64,000 nucleotides of DNA from Agromyces salentinus (GCF_009749395.1 NZ_WBIR01000001.1:434001-498000); one strand, 5' to 3'. Shown: positions 46,589 through 55,114, numbered from the stretch's first letter. Made by a program: numbers and translations. Notes: generated from the sequence alone by a model not told the origin.

Positions 46589-47077
46589 TTACGCGGCCTC
46601 GGCGGTCTCCAGCTTTTCGCGAAGCGCGTCGATGGTGGCGGCAGCCTTGCCCATCGTCGCCTTCATCATTCCCGCTGCCTTCGCCAGCAGAACCTCGCGG
46701 CTCTCGAGCGAGGCGTACTTGTTGACCTCATCGGCGTCGAGGGACTTGCCCTCGAAGACGCCGCCCTTGATCACAAGATTCGGGTTTGCCTTGGCGAAGT
46801 CACGAACGGCCTTGGCGGTGGCGACGAAGTCGCCGTGCACGAAGGCGACGGCGGACGGACCGGTGAGGCCCTCGTCCAGCGTCGAGATACCCGCGTTGTT
46901 CGCGGCGATCTTGGTCAGCGTGTTCTTCACCACGGCGTAGCTCGCGTCCTGACGGATGGTGTTGCGCAGCTGCTTGAGCTGGGCAACCGTCAGGCCGCGG
47001 TATTCGGTCAGCAGAACGGCGGTCGAGCTCTCGAACAGGTTCGTGAGTTCGGCAACCGAGGCTTCCTTGTTCGCCAT
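46589..47077 (-). CDS. rplJ: 50S ribosomal protein L10
   Basis: A 162-residue base of the ribosomal stalk. MANKEASVAELTNLFESSTAVLLTEYRGL is typical, and the C-terminal helix (MGKAAATIDALREKLETAEAA) binds L7/L12 dimers. ATG 47077 follows AAGGAG; an earlier in-frame start at 47098 is not needed. A structured leader with an attenuator lies upstream, and L10 or the L10-L12 complex usually represses its own operon there. Confidence 0.99.
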   Translation of the reverse strand: MANKEASVAELTNLFESSTAVLLTEYRGLTVAQLKQLRNTIRQDASYAVVKNTLTKIAANNAGISTLDEGLTGPSAVAFVHGDFVATAKAVRDFAKANPNLVIKGGVFEGKSLDADEVNKYASLESREVLLAKAAGMMKATMGKAAATIDALREKLETAEAA

Positions 47078-47100
47078 GGCCACTCCTTGTGTACTCAACG

Positions 47101-47120
47101 TGCATCACGGTGGTGATGCA
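47101..47120 (-). promoter_or_regulatory. Small hairpin just upstream of the rplJ ribosome site
   Basis: TGCATCAC and GTGATGCA form a perfect 8-bp stem around four bases, 15 bp ahead of the AAGGAG of rplJ. It may affect initiation on rplJ. Confidence 0.55.
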
Positions 47121-47154
47121 CGGCGTCGGATCGCGGCGGGCGGTCGTGGACAGC

Positions 47155-47304
47155 AAAAAGGCTCCGGCGCAGTTGCGCGGAGCCTGGCCGATCTCGATCG
47201 GAAGTCTTCGTCACACCTGCGCGGGCCCCTGCTTTCGCAAGACTTCAATCGGCTCGTCTCCTGCGGAGCAGGTGATGGGCACGACAACCAGCGGTCTTCG
47301 GCTT
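47155..47304 (-). ncRNA. Ribosomal protein L10 leader with intrinsic attenuator
   Basis: The minus-strand RNA from about 47304 contains the GCAGG..CCTGC stem regions and the AAGTCTTGCGAAAGCAGGGGCCCGC-like core, shown here only in parts (AAGTCTTGCGAAAGC near 47240-47255), typical of actinobacterial L10 leaders. It ends in a terminator: GGCTCCG-GCGCA pairs with TGCGC-GGAGCC at 47160-47184, followed by five U (47155-47159). L10 binding upstream would decide between read-through and termination. Confidence 0.85.
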
Positions 47305-47310
47305 CGGGAC

Positions 47311-47339
47311 ACATTACCGGATGCCGCGGCTCCCGCCAA
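47311..47339 (-). promoter_or_regulatory. rplJ-rplL promoter
   Basis: On the minus strand, TTGGCG (47334-47339) and TAATGT (47311-47316) are separated by exactly 17 bp. This predicts a start about 47304, just before the L10 leader. Confidence 0.75.
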
Positions 47340-47355
47340 ATCGTCACCCGGCGGT

Positions 47356-48201
47356 CTACTCGGGGAGCGGCGGGGGCGGCGCCTCCAGGCACATCGCACG
47401 ATCGATGTCGCGGTCGCCCCATGGCGCCGCGACCAGTTCCGTGGCCTCCTGACCGACGACGTCGTACACGTACGGCTGGCCGCTCACCGGCGTCGCCGCC
47501 GCCTGAGAAGTGGTCACCTCGGTGCCGGCGAGCTCGGCCTCGGTGAAGGAGTCGAGCATGTCGACCTGCGTGCTCCAGCGGATCGCCCATGGGAAGGTCG
47601 TCTCGACGTGGATCTCCAGGCACGACTCGAACTCGAGATCCATCTTCGAGACCTCGACCTCGTAGAGAGACGGATCGTCGGGTACCTGCGGTCCGCTGCC
47701 GGTCGTGCAGTAGCCCATGCCGCCCGATTTCGTCTCACCGGGCGCCAGCACGGCCGTGTCGTTCGCGGCTCCGCCGATGCGCCAGACACCGGTCGCCGCG
47801 TCGAACGCGGTCGTGACGATGCGGGACAGGCCGAACGCGCCTGGAATCGTCGGGTCGTATCCCCACAGCGGCGGGAGGTCGACGTCGAACTCGACCCACC
47901 ACTCGAGCGGCTCGGCAGTGGTGTTGGTCACGGACATCGTCAGCACGCAGAGGTCAGCGTCGTTCGGAGGCTGCGTGGGCTGCTCCAGGACCGCGAACTC
48001 GAGGCCGGGCGACATCGCGATCGCGTCGTGCGAGGTCTCGGCCAGGGGCGGGAACGTCTCGAGCGCGCTCACCTCGGCGTGGAACGCCGTCTGGTCCACC
48101 CACGCCGCGGTCGTCGTTGAGATCGACGCCGCTCCGCCGACCATCGCCGCCGCGGCCGCGAATGCGGCGAGCGCCCGCCACCGACGCACTCGGGCGCTCA
48201 T
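47356..48201 (-). CDS. Secreted protein with SipW-type signal region (TasA/CalY-like locus)
   Basis: A 281-residue exported protein of unknown function. The N-terminus has an Arg-rich start, a hydrophobic stretch (ALAAFAAAAAMVGGAASIS) and then TTTAAWVDQTAFHAEV. This matches the ITTAAWTD-type region after the signal peptide in the two smaller proteins of the cluster. The rest is beta-rich with a few cysteines (DLCVLTM, GYCTTG, ESCLEI, AMCLE) that may form disulfides. It ends PPPPLPE. It overlaps the SipW-type peptidase gene by 4 bp, which points to processing by that enzyme. Confidence 0.75.
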   Translation of the reverse strand: MSARVRRWRALAAFAAAAAMVGGAASISTTTAAWVDQTAFHAEVSALETFPPLAETSHDAIAMSPGLEFAVLEQPTQPPNDADLCVLTMSVTNTTAEPLEWWVEFDVDLPPLWGYDPTIPGAFGLSRIVTTAFDAATGVWRIGGAANDTAVLAPGETKSGGMGYCTTGSGPQVPDDPSLYEVEVSKMDLEFESCLEIHVETTFPWAIRWSTQVDMLDSFTEAELAGTEVTTSQAAATPVSGQPYVYDVVGQEATELVAAPWGDRDIDRAMCLEAPPPPLPE

Positions 48202-48791
48202 GCGCCGCCCCCGCTCGCCGATGACACGCGATCGACGAATGCCGCAACATCCGTCGGTGACCCGGCGCCGGCATCCGCATCGGCCTCGTCGCCGTTCTCG
48301 GATCGCCCCGGCGGCAGCATCGCGAGACCCACGAGGGCGGCGAGGGCGATCAGCAACGGGATCGCCACGGGCGGGCGACTGATCGTCTCGACGACGAATC
48401 CGCCGCCCGGGACGACGAACAGTGGCGCGGGCACGCCCTCACCCGCCGGGACCGCGTAGGCCTCGGCATCCGACGCATCGTTCGCGTCGCCCTTCATCGT
48501 GACCGTGAACCCGCTCGCGGCGGGCTCGATCGCGACCACCCGGTGCGTCACGAGCTTCCGCGTCTGCGTGCTGGTCAGGGTGATCACGTCGCCCGGCGTC
48601 ACCGCCTCGATCGCTCGGGGCACCCCCACGATGAGGTCGCCCGTGCGGATTCCGGGCTGCATCGAGCCCGAGACGACGATGAGCGGATGCAGGAGGCCGA
48701 GCGCGCTCGCACCCCACATCAGCCCCGACAGCACGCCGAGCCCTGCGAGCAACCAGAGCATGGTGCTGCCGATCCCCCGCAGCACCGTCAT
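48198..48791 (-). CDS. sipW: SipW-type (ER-type) signal peptidase I
   Basis: A 197-residue membrane peptidase. One N-terminal helix (MLWLLAGLGVLSGLMWGASA) leads to the nucleophile Ser43 in VVSGSMQPGIRTGDLI. The second catalytic residue is His83 in KLVTHRVVAIEP rather than Lys, the mark of the archaeal/ER/SipW type. A C-terminal helix (PLLIALAALVGLAMLPPG) adds a second anchor. It overlaps both neighbours by 4 bp. In Bacillus such enzymes process TasA-like fibre proteins; the flanking proteins here carry matching signal regions. Confidence 0.9.
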   Translation of the reverse strand: MTVLRGIGSTMLWLLAGLGVLSGLMWGASALGLLHPLIVVSGSMQPGIRTGDLIVGVPRAIEAVTPGDVITLTSTQTRKLVTHRVVAIEPAASGFTVTMKGDANDASDAEAYAVPAGEGVPAPLFVVPGGGFVVETISRPPVAIPLLIALAALVGLAMLPPGRSENGDEADADAGAGSPTDVAAFVDRVSSASGGGA

Positions 48792-49366
48792 GACGTCCGC
48801 TCCGGCGCACGTCCGCGAGCACGGGTGGCCGCGATGCCGGCCAACAGCACGCCGGCGGCGAGCAGCGCAGAGCCCCAGGCGAGCGCGGCCAGCGATGCAC
48901 CGGTCGCGGAGAGCCCGTCGTCGTCGGCGACGAACGTGAGGCGACCGAGCGCCGTGCCATCGTCTTCGGGCGAAACGTCCGCGTCGGCGACGACCGTCAC
49001 CGAAACGTCGAGCTCGCCGGCCGACATGGGCGTCTCGACGAACCCGGCGAGCCCGGTGCACACGTCGTCGCGGCAGACCGTGACGTCGAGCGAGCCGCCG
49101 GCGAGCAGGCCCGTACGCTCCACCCACGCGACGGACGTGAGCGTCGCATCGCGCTCGAGGGTCGCGACGGCGGACTCGATGCGGGTCTCGCCGGGCGAGA
49201 GATCGTCGAACACCACGGTGAACTCCACCGGCTCGGCGGCGCGCGAGGCGCTGGCGGCGCCGAGGGCGAGCACGAGGGCCCCCGCGAGCACGGCGAGCAT
49301 CGCAGCGGCCCAGGCGAGGGCGCCGCGACGCACCCGTGTGCTCGTGCTCGTGCTCGTGCTCGACAT
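48788..49366 (-). CDS. Cell-wall-anchored protein with LSATG sorting signal
   Basis: A 192-residue protein. Signal peptide (RGALAWAAAMLAVLAGALVL) is followed by a beta-rich domain with one CRDDVC cysteine pair. The C-terminus is LSATG at residues 152-156, a hydrophobic stretch (LAALAWGSALLAAGVLLAG) and a basic RARGR tail. This is the layout of a sortase substrate, with LSATG close to the LAxTG used by actinobacterial class E sortases. Start ATG 49366 begins with a run of Ser/Thr codons from a short GTGCTC repeat. It precedes sipW with a 4-bp overlap. No sortase gene is in the window. Confidence 0.75.
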   Translation of the reverse strand: MSSTSTSTSTRVRRGALAWAAAMLAVLAGALVLALGAASASRAAEPVEFTVVFDDLSPGETRIESAVATLERDATLTSVAWVERTGLLAGGSLDVTVCRDDVCTGLAGFVETPMSAGELDVSVTVVADADVSPEDDGTALGRLTFVADDDGLSATGASLAALAWGSALLAAGVLLAGIAATRARGRAPERTS

Positions 49367-49426
49367 GCGACTCGTTTCAGCCAGACGCGGCATCCGTCAC
49401 CGGGTGCGCGGGATGGGGCCTTCCGG

Positions 49427-50029
49427 CTACGGCGTGGGGACCGTGGAACCGATGAACTGCAGGGGCACGACCGGCGAGTCCACATCCTGCATCGCGTCGT
49501 CATCGGGCGAGACCCAATCGGGCGTCTGCACCACGACCCACAGGCCGAGCGTCGTACCGGCCGGGATGACGGTCGTCGTGTACTCGGTCGTACCGGTCTC
49601 GTCCGTGAACACTCCGATCGCCGCGGGAGACGACGGGGCGGTCGCCGACGGGTCGAAGAGCGGATTGCCGGTGAGCGTGAGGGTGGCGAGCTCAACGCTC
49701 AGGTCGACGGTCGAGTCGTTCCAGAGCCAGATCTGCACCGCACGGGTCTCCTCGGGCACGAGGTCGGCGAACGACGCGGCGGGGATCACGATGGCCGTGC
49801 CCTCGTCGTCGGCCTCCTCCCAGTTCGCCGGATCGAGTGCGGGCGCGGTATCGCCCAGCGCGCCGTAGAGCTCGATCGACGACGTGTTCGCGGTGGCGCT
49901 GAACCAGACGTCGTCGGTCCAGGCCGCGGTGGTGATCGCGGCACCGACGCCGAGCACGGCGACCGAGGCCAAGGCGATTCCGGTGATGAGTCGACGCTTG
50001 CGCGCCTGTTCGGGAGTACGCGTGGACAT
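49427..50029 (-). CDS. Small secreted TasA/CalY-like protein 2
   Basis: A 200-residue protein. KRRLITGIALASVAVLGVGAA is the signal helix, followed by ITTAAWTDDVWFSATANTSS, the conserved block also found in the neighbour at 50161 (ITVAAWTDSVHFDTTVSS). The remaining sequence is acidic and beta-rich. AAGGGAAAAG sits before ATG 50029; an extended frame to 50155 lies inside the palindrome. Probably a fibre or surface protein processed by the SipW-type peptidase of the same cluster. Confidence 0.75.
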   Translation of the reverse strand: MSTRTPEQARKRRLITGIALASVAVLGVGAAITTAAWTDDVWFSATANTSSIELYGALGDTAPALDPANWEEADDEGTAIVIPAASFADLVPEETRAVQIWLWNDSTVDLSVELATLTLTGNPLFDPSATAPSSPAAIGVFTDETGTTEYTTTVIPAGTTLGLWVVVQTPDWVSPDDDAMQDVDSPVVPLQFIGSTVPTP

Positions 50030-50124
50030 GTCTTTTCCCTTCGTTTCCGACCGCCTGGCCGGGTCGGCGGCGGCCGCCCGTCCGAGTGGCCACCCGTGAG
50101 TGTTCAGTTGTGCGAGTTCGAGGC

Positions 50125-50156
50125 CGTGATCCGGATGCCGCGGCATCCGGATCACG
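50125..50156. repeat. Perfect 32-bp palindrome between the two TasA/CalY-like genes
   Basis: CGTGATCCGGATGCCG at 50125-50140 is followed immediately by its exact reverse complement at 50141-50156. It lies 4 bp after the stop of the 50161 gene, so it may attenuate transcription into the next gene or stabilise the first mRNA. Confidence 0.85.
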
Positions 50157-50160
50157 CCGG

Positions 50161-50808
50161 TCAGTCGGTCGTCACCCCATCGGTGGTTGCCTGGAAGATC
50201 AGCTCGAGCGAGCCGGCGCGGCCCTCGTTCTCCTGCGCCCAGTCCGAAGGCGTGCTGACGGTGACGGTGACGGTGAGCCAGTCGCCGCCTCGGAGGACCC
50301 AGCCCTCGATCGGCAGCACCGGCGTGTTGTTGCGATCGACCGCGGTGACGACGACGTCGGGCGGATCGGGGAACAGGTTCGCCCCTGACCAGGAGAGTGA
50401 GGCCGGATCAGCCGGGTCGAACACCATTCCCACGGGAAGCGAGCCCGCGTTCCGGAGCCAGACCGTGGCGCTTCGCGTCTGGCCGGGCCCGAAGTTCTGG
50501 AAATCGATCGCGGGAGGCACGAATCGGGCGATCAGACCGCTGTCCGCAGGGGCGCCCGGGAACTCCTGCCAGTCGAGGCCGTCGGGGACGGTGCCAGGGT
50601 TCGTCGGGTCGAGATAGTCGACGGCGCCTTGGAGTTCGATCGTGCCCGACGAGACCGTGGTGTCGAAATGGACGCTGTCCGTCCAGGCCGCGACGGTGAT
50701 CGCGGAACCGATTCCGACGACGACGAGGGCGGCGAGGGCGAGCCGCACGACATGCAGGCGTCTGGCGCGGACCGAGGAAAGGATGCGTGTCGGCTCGCGT
50801 CGTGCCAT
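50161..50808 (-). CDS. Small secreted TasA/CalY-like protein 1
   Basis: A 215-residue exported protein. RLHVVRLALAALVVVGIGSA is the signal helix, then ITVAAWTDSVHFDTTVSS and an acidic beta-rich body with WLRNAGSLPVGMVFD. It is the first gene of the SipW cluster and shares the AAWTD block with the next. GGGGGGGAA precedes ATG 50808. The promoter region is shared with the divergent MFS gene at 50954. Confidence 0.75.
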   Translation of the reverse strand: MARREPTRILSSVRARRLHVVRLALAALVVVGIGSAITVAAWTDSVHFDTTVSSGTIELQGAVDYLDPTNPGTVPDGLDWQEFPGAPADSGLIARFVPPAIDFQNFGPGQTRSATVWLRNAGSLPVGMVFDPADPASLSWSGANLFPDPPDVVVTAVDRNNTPVLPIEGWVLRGGDWLTVTVTVSTPSDWAQENEGRAGSLELIFQATTDGVTTD

Positions 50809-50879
50809 GTTCCCCCCCAGGTGCGGCTTCCCGAAGTGTACTGCGCAGTGAGCGGGGAATAGTTGACCGACGTCCAAGG

Positions 50880-50923
50880 TTGACATGATGCAACCAATTT
50901 TATATAGTTGCTAAATATCAACT
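50880..50923 (+). promoter_or_regulatory. Near-consensus promoter and MarR-type operator of the MFS/MarR operon
   Basis: TTGACA (50880-50885) and TATAGT (50903-50908) are spaced by exactly 17 bp. The inverted repeat AGTTG-CTAAATAT-CAACT at 50906-50923 overlaps the -10 box, and GCAAC/GTTGC arms (50890-50911) flank the spacer. The AT-rich sequence stands out in this GC-rich region. Confidence 0.8.
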
Positions 50924-50953
50924 TGTAGCAGACGCAACTCGTAAGGAATCACC

Positions 50954-52714
50954 GTGACTTCAGTGGCAGACAAGCCCACGACCGGGTCCATCCCGGCCGC
51001 GCCGGCGCAACGCACCCCGCGCGAGGTGATCATCGCCATCTCCGGCCTCGTCGTGGCGATGTTCGTCGCCGTCATCTCCGGCACGGTCGTCTCGACCTCG
51101 ATGCCGCTCATCATCGCGGACCTCGGCGGCGACCAGACGGCCTACACCTGGGTCATCACCGCGAGCCTGCTCGCCATGGCCGTCTCCACCCCGATCTGGG
51201 GCAAGCTCGCCGACCTGGTGAACCGCAAGGCGCTGCTCATGGCGGCGATCGGCCTGTTCGTCGTCGGTACGGCGATCGCGGGCTTCGCCCAGGACACCAC
51301 GACCCTCATCGCCGTGCGCGTGGTCCAGGGCCTCGGTGCCGGCGGCCTCATGTCGCTCGTCATGATCCTCATCGCCGTCATCATCTCGCCGCGCGAGCGC
51401 GGCAAGTACATGGGCTTCGTCGGCGGCATCATGGCCGTCGCGACCATCGGCGGCCCGCTGCTCGGCGGCGTCATCACCGATGCCTGGGGCTGGCGCGCCA
51501 ACTTCTTCCTGCCGGTCCCGCTCGCGGTCATCGCGCTCATCGTGATCTCGCGCACCCTGCACCTGCCGCCCATGCCGAAGCGCCCCGTGAAGATCGACTA
51601 CCTCGGCATCGTGCTGCTCGCGGTCGGCGTCTCGCTGCTGCTCATCTGGGTGTCGCTCGGCGGCAGCGAGTTCGAGTGGGACTCGATGACCAGCTACGTC
51701 ATGATCGGCGTCTCGGCGCTCGCGATCATCGGGTTCATCGTGACGGAGTTCTTCGTCGCGGAGCCCATCGTGCCGATGACGCTCTTCAAGAACCGCACGT
51801 TCACGCTCTCCGTGATCGCCTCGGTCGCGATCGGCGTCTCGATGTTCGCCACCAGCGTCTTCCTCGCCCAGTACTTCCAGCTGGCGCGTGGCGCGACCCC
51901 CACCGAGTCGGGCCTCATGACGATCCCGATGATCGTCGGCCAGATGGGAGCCTCGATCGTCATCGGCGCGCTCATCAGCAAGTTCGGCAAGTGGAAGCCC
52001 TTCATGCTCCTCGGTTCCGTGCTGGTCGTCGCCGGCGCCTACCTCATGACCACGCTCAGCTACGACACCGACTACCTCTGGGTCAGCGTCTACATGGTCG
52101 TGCTCGGCGCGGGCCTCGGCATGGTCATGCAGAACCTCACGCTCGTCGTGCAGAACGACACGCCCGCCTCGCAGCTGGGTGCCGCGAGCTCGAACGTGAA
52201 CTTCTTCCGCACGATCGCCGGCACCATCGGCGTCACCGTCATGGGCTCGCTGCTCGCGACGCAGGTCGGCACGCACATCACGTCGGGCCTGAAGAACTAC
52301 ACGCCCACCTCGCCCGAGGACGTCGACGCGCTGAAGGGCCTCGCCGGCGGCGGCATCCCCCACGTCTCCGAACTGCCCGACGGCATCCGCGTCATCATCG
52401 AGAACGCGTACGGCAACGGCATCGCCGACGTCTTCTGGGTCGCCGTGCCGCTCGCAGTGCTGAGCGTGATCGCGATCGCGTTCCTCCCGAACAAGGCGCT
52501 CTCGACCAAGACCTCGGCCGAGCAGCTGAAGGAGGAGTTCGAGCAGGTCGCGATCGACCTCGCCGAGGCCGAGATCGGCTCGCCCGTCTCGTCCTCGATC
52601 CAGGCGGTCGAGGCGGATGCCGCGGCCGAGCGCTCGACGAAGACGGCGACGCGTCGGCGCGGCGGCGGGGCACATGCTGCCGACACCGCCTCCACCGAGG
52701 ACGGCGACCGCTAG
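50954..52714 (+). CDS. MFS drug-efflux transporter (EmrB/QacA type)
   Basis: A 586-residue, 14-helix exporter. Helix 1 carries SGLVVAMFVAVISGTVVSTSM and the motif-A loop is GKLADLVNRKALLM. Motif C-like GGPLLGGVITDAWGWRANFF follows in helix 5. A soluble C-terminal tail of about 85 residues, acidic then basic (TATRRRGGG), is longer than usual. GTG 50954 is preceded by AAGGAA. It is followed 1 bp later by a MarR gene, forming an efflux operon behind a strong promoter with an overlapping operator. Confidence 0.93.
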   Translation: MTSVADKPTTGSIPAAPAQRTPREVIIAISGLVVAMFVAVISGTVVSTSMPLIIADLGGDQTAYTWVITASLLAMAVSTPIWGKLADLVNRKALLMAAIGLFVVGTAIAGFAQDTTTLIAVRVVQGLGAGGLMSLVMILIAVIISPRERGKYMGFVGGIMAVATIGGPLLGGVITDAWGWRANFFLPVPLAVIALIVISRTLHLPPMPKRPVKIDYLGIVLLAVGVSLLLIWVSLGGSEFEWDSMTSYVMIGVSALAIIGFIVTEFFVAEPIVPMTLFKNRTFTLSVIASVAIGVSMFATSVFLAQYFQLARGATPTESGLMTIPMIVGQMGASIVIGALISKFGKWKPFMLLGSVLVVAGAYLMTTLSYDTDYLWVSVYMVVLGAGLGMVMQNLTLVVQNDTPASQLGAASSNVNFFRTIAGTIGVTVMGSLLATQVGTHITSGLKNYTPTSPEDVDALKGLAGGGIPHVSELPDGIRVIIENAYGNGIADVFWVAVPLAVLSVIAIAFLPNKALSTKTSAEQLKEEFEQVAIDLAEAEIGSPVSSSIQAVEADAAAERSTKTATRRRGGGAHAADTASTEDGDR

Positions 52715-52715
52715 C

Positions 52716-53168
52716 ATGACCAGCGTGACCGAGGCATCCGCACCCATCGACGAGGCCATCGCCGACGTCGAGGTGCAGATGAGCGTGCTCTTCAGCAAGG
52801 CCCGCCTCGTCTGGAAGGAGGCGGCGCAGCAGGTCCACCCCGACCTGCAGCCCGCCGGCTACAAGCTCCTCTCGGCGATCGTGCGCCTCGGCACCACGAA
52901 CGCGCACGTGCTGGCCGACATGTTCGAGATGGACAAGTCGGTCGTCAGCCGGCAGGTCAGGGTGCTCGAGGAGTTCGGGCTCGTGGAGACGCGGCCCGAC
53001 GAGCGCGACGGTCGGGTGCGGGTGCTCGTGGCGACCGACGCCGCCATGGACCGCGTGCGCGAGGTGCGCGACCGCAACCAGCGGCGGCTCCGCGATGTCC
53101 TGCTCGATCACCCCGAAGACGAGCTGCGGAGCTTCGCCCGCCTGCTGCGTCGCATCGCCGAGGCCTGA
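52716..53168 (+). CDS. MarR-family regulator of the efflux operon
   Basis: A 150-residue winged-helix protein. The recognition helix is AHVLADMFEMDKSVVSRQVRVL and the wing is GLVETRPDERDGRVRVLVAT. Its ATG at 52716 follows the MFS stop (TAG 52712-52714) by one base, so it is made with the pump, and it probably binds the inverted repeat at the operon promoter. Inducer unknown. Confidence 0.93.
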   Translation: MTSVTEASAPIDEAIADVEVQMSVLFSKARLVWKEAAQQVHPDLQPAGYKLLSAIVRLGTTNAHVLADMFEMDKSVVSRQVRVLEEFGLVETRPDERDGRVRVLVATDAAMDRVREVRDRNQRRLRDVLLDHPEDELRSFARLLRRIAEA

Positions 53169-53194
53169 GTCCCGCTTCCTCGCCGAGTTCCGCG

Positions 53195-53228
53195 CGAAGG
53201 CCCGCACCCCGAGGGGTGCGGGCCTTCG
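53195..53228. terminator. Bidirectional terminator after the MFS/MarR operon
   Basis: CGAAGGCCCGCACCCC at 53195-53210 pairs perfectly with 53213-53228; in practice the last pairs open to a 4-6-base loop. It lies between convergent genes. Confidence 0.85.
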
Positions 53229-53266
53229 TGGTGCAGGCGGGTCTCGCAGCCGCCTGGCGAGCGGTG

Positions 53267-55114
53267 CTATCCGATCGCGCGGAGCGACGACTGGAGCGCA
53301 CCCATGCCGCCGACGAGCGGCAGGTGCACGGTCGATGCGGACTGCTGGAGCGTGAGCTCGGTGCCGGGCGCCGGGCGCACGGTGTACTCGAAGTCGGAGG
53401 ACATGACCACGACGCCGATGCGGGAGCCGGCCGAGAACACATAGTCCTTCGGCTCGAGGTCCACGTCGAACGTGTACGACGTCCCGGGCGTGATCGGGTC
53501 GGTGACCGCGGCCGAGTTCCGGTTCTCGACGTCGGCCCATCCTCGCGTGATGATCTTCGGCGCGCCGGTCGCCGGGTACTCCACGAGCAGTGCCGTGAGG
53601 TTGGCCTTCGAGCGGTCCACCGCGAGCTTCAGCGACACCGACGGCGTGCCCGAGAGGCGCAGCGGCTCGCCGAGCACGTCGGTGCGGTAGGCGAGCCGGT
53701 TCGGAGAGGTCTCGGCCGCGGCGAGGGCGCTCGCGCGGATGCTCGCATCGTCGACCAGGTTCTCCGCGGCCCGCGAGCCGCTGCGCGAGACGGTGAGACC
53801 GCCGACGCCGTCAGCCGCTTCGGCCGCGCTGAACTTCAGCTTGACCTGCTCCATGGCGGGGTCGGGCCACTCGGGGTACTCGGTGAGCGTGCGGTCCTCG
53901 CGGACCACGTACGCCTTCGGCAGCTGCTCGACGCCGTTCTGCACGTCGTACAGGTAGCGCGTGAACCAGCGGTTCAGGAGCGTGTCGTTCGGGTTTCCGC
54001 CGTGACCGCCCTGGTGGAGGTAGATCTGGTGGGGCACGCCGTTCGCCTTCAGCGCCTCGTACAGGTCGGAGGCGTTCTTCGTCATCACGTTCCAGTCGTT
54101 CAGTCCGTGCGCGACGAGCGTGGCGGCCGAGATCTGCTCGGCCTTGGCCAGGTAGTCGCGCTCGTCCCAGTACGGGCTCGAGTCGCCGCTCGCCCGGTCC
54201 TGGTTCGCCCGGAGCTCGTCGATGACCGGCTGGCAGATCTCCTGGTCGAATCGCGTGTACACGTAGTCGGCCAGGACGTCGAGGTCCTCGCCCTGGTAGC
54301 CGCCGGGCGCGCGCACGGCGCCGTTCGCGCGGTAGTAGTTGTACCAGCTCGAGATCGCCGAGACCGGCACGATCGCCTCGAGGCCCTCGACGCCCGTGCT
54401 CGCCACGCCGATCGGCAGCGTGCCGTTGTACGAGGTGCCGATCATGCCGACGCGGCCCGTGGTCCAGTCGGCGGTCACCTCGGTCGAGCGATCGACGCTC
54501 GTGTAGGCCGTGGCACGGCCGTTCAGCCAGTCGACCACGGCCTTGCCGGCGAGCGTCTCGTTCGGTCCGCCGGAGGTGGGGCAGCCCTCGGACCATCCGC
54601 TGCCGAGTCCCTCGGCATGCACGACGGCGTACCCGCGCGGGACCCACGTGTTCTCGAGGGAGCCGGAGATGCGCGGACTCGTGCGATTGGTCGGCACGTA
54701 CGCCGGCCAGGCCTCCTTCTCCGTCGGCGGAGCACCGATCTCGTGATCGACGCCCCAGTTGGTGACCGAGGTGCCGCCTGCGTAGTAGGGGCTCATCTCC
54801 ATGAGCACCGGGACCTTCAGCCCGTCGGCCGTCTGGGGCACGCGGGTCACGTCGATGTGCACGAGGTCGAGTTCTCCGTCCCGGTCGGAGTCGACCTCGC
54901 TCTCGACCCACGCCTCCTCGTTGATCCACTCGGCCGCGGCCTTCGTGAAGACCGCCTGGGAGAGACCGTCCTGGAACGTGGGCTCGATCTCGGGCGAGGC
55001 CGCGTAGGCCGGACTCGCCGCGACCGCGAGGCCGCCGGCCAGGACCGTGGTCAATGCCACGGCGGCGGCACGACTGCGTCGTCGCCGATCTGCGTGCAGG
55101 GCCGCTGGTGTCAT
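53267..55114 (-). CDS. Secreted S15-family X-Pro dipeptidyl-peptidase/acyl hydrolase
   Basis: A 615-residue exported hydrolase. The signal peptide (ALTTVLAGGLAVAASPAYAA) has an AxA cleavage site near residue 39. The alpha/beta domain carries Ser228 in GMIGTSYNGTLPIG, an Asp in AHGLNDWNV and a His in LHQGGHGGNP, the expected triad. A C-terminal jelly-roll (PKIITRGWADVENRN, DFEYTVRPAPGTEL) is typical of S15 and cocaine-esterase proteins. AAGGAG precedes ATG 55114. It likely trims proline-containing peptides outside the cell. A PucR-type regulator lies upstream on the same strand. Confidence 0.92.
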   Translation of the reverse strand: MTPAALHADRRRRSRAAAVALTTVLAGGLAVAASPAYAASPEIEPTFQDGLSQAVFTKAAAEWINEEAWVESEVDSDRDGELDLVHIDVTRVPQTADGLKVPVLMEMSPYYAGGTSVTNWGVDHEIGAPPTEKEAWPAYVPTNRTSPRISGSLENTWVPRGYAVVHAEGLGSGWSEGCPTSGGPNETLAGKAVVDWLNGRATAYTSVDRSTEVTADWTTGRVGMIGTSYNGTLPIGVASTGVEGLEAIVPVSAISSWYNYYRANGAVRAPGGYQGEDLDVLADYVYTRFDQEICQPVIDELRANQDRASGDSSPYWDERDYLAKAEQISAATLVAHGLNDWNVMTKNASDLYEALKANGVPHQIYLHQGGHGGNPNDTLLNRWFTRYLYDVQNGVEQLPKAYVVREDRTLTEYPEWPDPAMEQVKLKFSAAEAADGVGGLTVSRSGSRAAENLVDDASIRASALAAAETSPNRLAYRTDVLGEPLRLSGTPSVSLKLAVDRSKANLTALLVEYPATGAPKIITRGWADVENRNSAAVTDPITPGTSYTFDVDLEPKDYVFSAGSRIGVVVMSSDFEYTVRPAPGTELTLQQSASTVHLPLVGGMGALQSSLRAIG

